A stretch of 9,663 nucleotides of DNA from an uncultured bacterium (lineage in GTDB: Bacteria; Armatimonadota; UBA5829; DSUL01), in assembly GCA_937967775.1 (NCBI GenBank), contig CALCJH010000315.1, positions 1 to 9,663 of the forward strand, in the 5' to 3' direction. The position numbers and the translations under genes are program-made. The notes beneath the pieces are model-generated. The model made no database searches. It worked only from the letters and a program-made list of their open reading frames with translations, and was not told the DNA's origin. Each line of letters opens with the position of its first letter. Within the stretch, counting starts at the first letter, position 1. Shown here in pieces: positions 7,201 to 9,663 of this stretch.

Positions 7201-8555
7201 CCGCTCTGAGCGCTGCGAAAGACGGCAAAGTGCTGGCCTGCGACGGGTCATCGCTGCACGTGTTCTTGCCGGATGACACTGTCCTGACATCCCGAAGCCG
7301 GCAGCCTTTCGAGAGTTACTCATCCGCCATAGCTGTGGATGGCCGCATAGTCATCGGGACAGCGTCCGGCGGAGCAGTGTGGCTGGCGGAGGCGGCCCCG
7401 GCCGGCTGGTTCGAATCGGCCATCCATGATGCGGAGCGCCCGGCGGACTGGGGCAGCGTGCGCCTGGCCACCGGGCAGGGTGGGCCTGTCCGATTGAAAA
7501 TCAGGACCGGCAACACGGACCGCCCGGGCGCAGGCTGGAGTCCCTGGCGCGATGTGACGGACTCGCTGCTCGTGGGGGCAACAGGGACACGGTATCTGCA
7601 GTACCGGCTGGAGTTTTCCTCTGGACAGGATGCGCAGGCTGTGCGGGAGGTTGAGTTCAGTTATCTGCCCGCAAACCGCCCGCCGACGGTAAAACTGACC
7701 AGTCCCGAGCCGGGAGCCTTCTGGAGCGGCGAAAAAGAGATCCGCTGGAGCGGCTCGGACCCTGACAAAGATCGTCTGACGTATCAGGTCCTCCTGTCGG
7801 CGGACGGCGGCCGGACCTGGAAGCCGCTGGAGAAAGCCGTCGCCGATGACGGCAAGTCGAAGTCCGAAGACGGGTCCGGCGGAGGCGATCGGCCGCTTTC
7901 CGACGAAGACCTGGAGCGCCAGATGCGAGAGGAGCTGGATCGCCACCCGGATCTCCCGGAGAGCGTCAAAAAACAGATGTGGGAGTCGCGCGCGGCATTC
8001 ATCGCGAAAGCCCGCGAACGCGAGAAGGCGAGCGAGGCCCGGCGCCGCGACGGGTCCGGGAGCGCCGGTGAAACGGACAGTGTGGCAAAAACCGGCGACA
8101 GCTCGCGCAAATGGGACACGCGCAAGGTGTCGGACGGCGAGTATCTGCTGAAGGTGGTCGCCAGTGACGAGCTCTCCAACGGCAGTCGGGCTCTGACGGC
8201 CGAGGCCGTTTCGGGTCCGCTGCGGATCTGCAACACCCGGCCCGAGGTCATCGTGTTTGCGGCCAGCGCGGAGTTCGTGGACGGCAGGCTGCGCAGGCTG
8301 GAAGGGCGCGCGGACGGCAGGAGCGCGCCAGTGGCCGCGGTGGAGTATCGCCTGGACGGCAAAGGCGAGTGGGCCACCGCCGAACCCTCCGACGGCGTCT
8401 TCGATCAGGAGCGGGAGTATTTCGTCATCAACATCCGGGAAGCGGCTCCCGGAAAACGATCGGTCGAGGTTCGCGTGAAGGATGCGGCGGGCAATACAGC
8501 GTCCGTCAGCCGGGAGGTCGGCCCGCGGGAGGATGGCGGCTCCACGCGACGCTGA
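4230..8555 (+). CDS. Giant secreted SpoIVB-type S55 peptidase domain protein with beta-propeller and Ig-like modules
   Basis: A 1441-residue protein starting at TTG. Domains by residue: signal peptide 1-29 (cleavage near ALA-SK); S55 peptidase domain about 40-320, with the Ser motif EGMSGSPVYVQGKIIGAIAF (101-120, probable nucleophile S104) and the His motif GDRILAFGHPFL (266-277, probable H274); a beta-rich extension to about 620, including IPENALDGRAVVVVQGG (492-508); an acidic Ser/Ala/Pro/Glu linker about 628-765; a seven-bladed propeller about 780-1055, with blades of about 40 residues, several carrying a DG-S/G-V/I-turn followed by G-x-I/V-W/Y; and Ig/FN3-like modules about 1060-1430. A charged, helical insertion (about 1203-1295) splits one Ig-like module, just after an Asp-box-like SADGGRTW (1190-1197). 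No PDZ domain and no C-terminal anchor are seen, so it is probably periplasmic or extracellular. It is monocistronic and convergent with the next gene. Function and substrate are unknown. Whether the protease is active is inferred only from the two conserved motifs. Confidence 0.85.
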   Translation: MLKTRLVPLTAATAAVLFFVAFSRFALASKVPPEDAARIMPVSQVRAGMQGYGLTVFKGARVERFDVKVLGVMPGMNMGRPLILVRIGGGELDRRPINIAEGMSGSPVYVQGKIIGAIAFAGSFAREPIGLVTPIEDMLAAWDPSLPKSPPGMDEPRPLPASIPVGQGRIRAFGITTDPKRASSGGADGTAWFRPLTGTVTVSGFSPRTLSLLSAELAGISLQVREGPGRMDRDPLPLKEGSAVGFSLVTGDVDVTAVGTVTYRRGDRILAFGHPFLQIGPLEAPMCTAWVHDVFTSYLSSFKLASPVNFVGASTHDLPFAVSARVGHRPAMVPVEVTMRSGERGAVRRFRASVVRHPLVTHLFTRMVALEALSRLRPYPGEGMAVVRTTVKPEGLDAVERTNLFFSEADVTSSALEDLNAIIALLQGNRFAPVLPERVSLEVTLYDTRQTAEVERVFTDRSTFRPGESVRVHVQLRPYRSEPVVRTLEVQIPENALDGRAVVVVQGGGSGLGRSASGPAVSQTAPPSSALEDIRNAVSVGQMLQRFRQLDTNNSLVARIILPSASFTLNGERLIGLSPVMEEALQTAGGTGLRLVRDEAKTVQPTGWVVQGSQMLPITIQRKSLLEKAPTAAAATLPAARTAPSASQESSSMEESSSASDTGEAAVWRFMSEGSQDEAAAPPSEGEPGAEATEEAAEDASDTTTSSEPASQKPAEEDTAKKISRAPAKDTTPGPSLSDVGRKTRTWLQHSREDFLKGESEGVAVSSRGELTPGYAFRRLTALADAFIWAVGWLPDGSIVAAAGTGGQVRKISPEGEATVLASLGPVVPACLAVDGESLWVGTAPDGGIWLIENGQHRRVASLPWVHPAALLTAGDGGVFVGGGGSGRIWKVERDGSVRVVADTGQAHVTALARGQCDVFFAATSSPGAVWRIESGNVRALFRAAEDYVCSLAIGPDGSVYAATGPRGKIYRLRDGAAPVTLVEKLSGAYAALSAAKDGKVLACDGSSLHVFLPDDTVLTSRSRQPFESYSSAIAVDGRIVIGTASGGAVWLAEAAPAGWFESAIHDAERPADWGSVRLATGQGGPVRLKIRTGNTDRPGAGWSPWRDVTDSLLVGATGTRYLQYRLEFSSGQDAQAVREVEFSYLPANRPPTVKLTSPEPGAFWSGEKEIRWSGSDPDKDRLTYQVLLSADGGRTWKPLEKAVADDGKSKSEDGSGGGDRPLSDEDLERQMREELDRHPDLPESVKKQMWESRAAFIAKAREREKASEARRRDGSGSAGETDSVAKTGDSSRKWDTRKVSDGEYLLKVVASDELSNGSRALTAEAVSGPLRICNTRPEVIVFAASAEFVDGRLRRLEGRADGRSAPVAAVEYRLDGKGEWATAEPSDGVFDQEREYFVINIREAAPGKRSVEVRVKDAAGNTASVSREVGPREDGGSTRR

Positions 8556-8567
8556 CGGCTGCGGTTT

Positions 8568-9164
8568 CTACCAGTCCTCGACTGGCTGGCCGCCCCGCTG
8601 CTGCTCCAGCATCCGGCGCAGAAGCTCCAGATTGCGAGGGATGGTCTCGTCGGAGGGGTCCATCTCCCGCGCCTGCTGCATCACCCGGATGGCGTCTTCA
8701 TAGAGCCCCAGCCGCCGGTAGGTGTGCGCAAGCGTCTTCCATCCTTCCACGGGGGCTCCTCGCAGGCAGGCGTGGGATAGCCAGAGGGCGGCGCGGACAT
8801 AATCGCGCCGGCCGGACCAGTGCTGTCCGGCCTCAAGATAGGGCTCCCAGCTGTCCGGCGCAGCCAGCACAGCCTGGCGGAAAGTCTCCTGAGCCTCGTC
8901 GTCGCGGCCGGAGCTCCAGAGGAGCCAGGCCGTCAGGAACCGGGGCTGCATGTCCGAAGGGTCGTAGGCGGTCATCACGCGGAACGCCTGAATGCTGCGG
9001 AGGTAGGAGCCCTCGTGGAACCACTCGTCCGACCGCGCCCCCAGACGCTCCATGATGTTCCGGACGATCAGCCCCGCGTTTCCATACCATTCGTCCCGTG
9101 CCTCTCCGGCAGCCAGGACGGGCGAGGCGGCGCAGATTAGAAGGGCGCAGATCAGGGCTTTCAT
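8568..9164 (-). CDS. Secreted tetratricopeptide-repeat protein, function unknown
   Basis: A 198-residue protein. Residues 1-19 (MKALICALLICAASPVLAA) form a clear signal peptide with an ALAA-type cleavage site. The mature part is helical, with about three to four TPR-like repeats: about 52-85 (IQAFRVMTAYDPSDMQPRFL), about 86-119 (DEAQETFRQAVLAAPDSWEP), and about 124-180 (LWLSHACLRGAPVEGWKTLA, then DAIRVMQQAREMDPSDETIP). Tryptophan is frequent. TPRs usually mediate protein contacts; no catalytic motif is visible. The ATG at 9164 overlaps the Rrf2 stop (ATGA), and no strong ribosome binding site precedes it, so translation is probably coupled to the upstream gene. A longer in-frame start at 9650 would run over the whole Rrf2 gene in another frame and is rejected. 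Its stop is 12 bases from the convergent S55 gene's stop. Confidence 0.82.
   Translation of the reverse strand: MKALICALLICAASPVLAAGEARDEWYGNAGLIVRNIMERLGARSDEWFHEGSYLRSIQAFRVMTAYDPSDMQPRFLTAWLLWSSGRDDEAQETFRQAVLAAPDSWEPYLEAGQHWSGRRDYVRAALWLSHACLRGAPVEGWKTLAHTYRRLGLYEDAIRVMQQAREMDPSDETIPRNLELLRRMLEQQRGGQPVEDW
8571..8585. terminator. Small hairpin at the convergent gene ends, possible weak terminator
   Basis: CCAGTC (8571-8576) and GACTGG (8580-8585) pair perfectly with a 3-base loop. The hairpin sits at the junction of the convergent S55 and TPR genes, within the last codons of the latter. There is no T-run, so termination here is only a guess from its location. Confidence 0.25.
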
Positions 9165-9610
9165 ATGTTCATCATGAAGCTGGACTGGGCGTCCGCCTGC
9201 AACTGGATGTCCACCAGGTCCTGCAGAGTCAGGCCGTCGGCCAGCTCCGTCACTGCGTCCGCCAGGCGTTTCCAGAAGGTGTGAACGCCGAAGGAGGCAT
9301 CGTGCTCGCAAGGGCCTTCGGACTCCGCCGTCACGCAGGCTACCGGCACCAGAGGTCCCGACAGCGTTCGCAGCACATCGCCCACAGTGATGGCGGATGG
9401 CGGAGCGGCCAGAAGATAGCCTCCGGCGGCGCCCCGGACGCTTCGCACCAGCCCGCCGCGCCGGAGCGCCCCCAGCAGCTGCTCCAGAAACTGCTCCGGA
9501 ATGCCCTGGCGGATGGCGATCTCGCGGGACTGCACGGGTCCGCGCTCCACGTTCAGGGCCAGGTCCAGGGCTGCCCTCAGTCCATAATCCTCTCTGGCGG
9601 TGAAATTCAT
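9161..9610 (-). CDS. Rrf2-family transcriptional regulator
   Basis: A 149-residue winged-helix DNA-binding protein of the Rrf2/IscR/CymR family. Family features: an N-terminal helix MNFTAREDYGLRAALDLAL; the helix-turn-helix at about 28-52 (SREIAIRQGIPEQFLEQLLG); and the wing LVRSVRGAAGGYLLA (54-68). The region that holds the Fe-S cluster in IscR has C92, C101, H103 and H110 but lacks the usual third cysteine; the nearby position is F107. Cluster binding is therefore possible with an altered ligand set, or may be lost. Start: ATG at 9610 with GGGAG (plus-strand 9615-9619) 4 bases upstream, matching the usual family start. It is the first gene of an operon with the secreted TPR gene, whose ATG overlaps this stop. 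A palindrome at 9641-9657 may be its own operator. The signal it senses cannot be told from the sequence. Confidence 0.88.
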   Translation of the reverse strand: MNFTAREDYGLRAALDLALNVERGPVQSREIAIRQGIPEQFLEQLLGALRRGGLVRSVRGAAGGYLLAAPPSAITVGDVLRTLSGPLVPVACVTAESEGPCEHDASFGVHTFWKRLADAVTELADGLTLQDLVDIQLQADAQSSFMMNI

Positions 9611-9640
9611 GGTGCTCCCGGCGGTGAAAAACGCAAAAAG

Positions 9641-9657
9641 TTGACTGCAAAGGTCAA
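9641..9657. promoter_or_regulatory. Inverted repeat TTGAC-N7-GTCAA upstream of the Rrf2 gene, candidate operator
   Basis: Perfect 5-base arms (9641-9645 and 9653-9657), 31 bases upstream of the Rrf2 ATG. Rrf2 proteins are dimers that often repress their own genes through such dyads. Reading leftward, one arm also gives TTGACC, a good -35 hexamer, although no clear -10 follows at 16-18 bases. Binding here would overlap that promoter element. Confidence 0.4.
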
Positions 9658-9663
9658 GATTCC

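Noticed and set aside
9165..9650. N-terminal extension of the TPR gene up to 9650
   Set aside because: It lies entirely over the Rrf2 gene in another frame and is Arg/Gly/Pro-rich. The start at 9164 opens directly with a signal peptide and gives an ATGA overlap.
1..9663. CRISPR arrays, tRNA/rRNA genes, insertion sequences, attachment sites
   Set aside because: I read both strands and saw no regularly spaced repeats, no tRNA-like folds, no transposase or integrase and no terminal inverted repeats.

Overview
The window is GC-rich bacterial chromosome with tightly packed genes and short intergenic gaps. It carries no tRNA or rRNA, CRISPR array, transposase or other sign of a mobile element. The mix of a ClpC-type unfoldase, a Firmicutes/archaeal-like branched-chain aminotransferase, an aspartase, and a very large secreted protein joining a SpoIVB-type S55 domain to a beta-propeller and Ig-like domains would fit a deep-branching, GC-rich phylum such as Armatimonadota. 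That placement is an inference from gene flavour and is not firm.

Layout. Positions 1-264 (minus) hold the N-terminal 88 codons of clpC, with a good ribosome binding site and a TATAAT -10 box upstream. Positions 265-590 are non-coding and contain the clpC promoter region plus two hairpins, one of which is the likely ilvE terminator. Positions 591-1502 (minus) are ilvE, with its own extended -10 promoter at 1537-1565. Positions 1585-3024 (minus) are an aspartate ammonia-lyase, and 3028-3987 (minus) an exported probable lipoprotein. The last two are separated by 3 bases and look like one translationally coupled operon.

A 242-base divergent region (3988-4229) separates this leftward block from a single giant rightward gene at 4230-8555. 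It encodes 1441 residues: signal peptide, S55 peptidase domain with a Ser motif before its His motif, acidic linker, seven-bladed beta-propeller, and Ig/FN3-like modules with a charged helical insertion. Facing it across 12 bases is a leftward two-gene operon: an Rrf2-family regulator (9161-9610) whose stop overlaps by four bases (ATGA) the start of a secreted TPR protein (8568-9164).

Working together. aspA (aspartate to fumarate plus ammonia) and ilvE (branched-chain transamination) are both amino-acid metabolism genes, but ilvE has its own promoter. The lipoprotein-aspA and Rrf2-TPR pairings each couple an exported protein of unknown role to a cytoplasmic protein. The most unusual item is the giant S55-propeller protein. 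It has no PDZ domain and no sporulation neighbours in the window, so it is probably an extracytoplasmic protease or scaffold outside the classical SpoIVB pathway.
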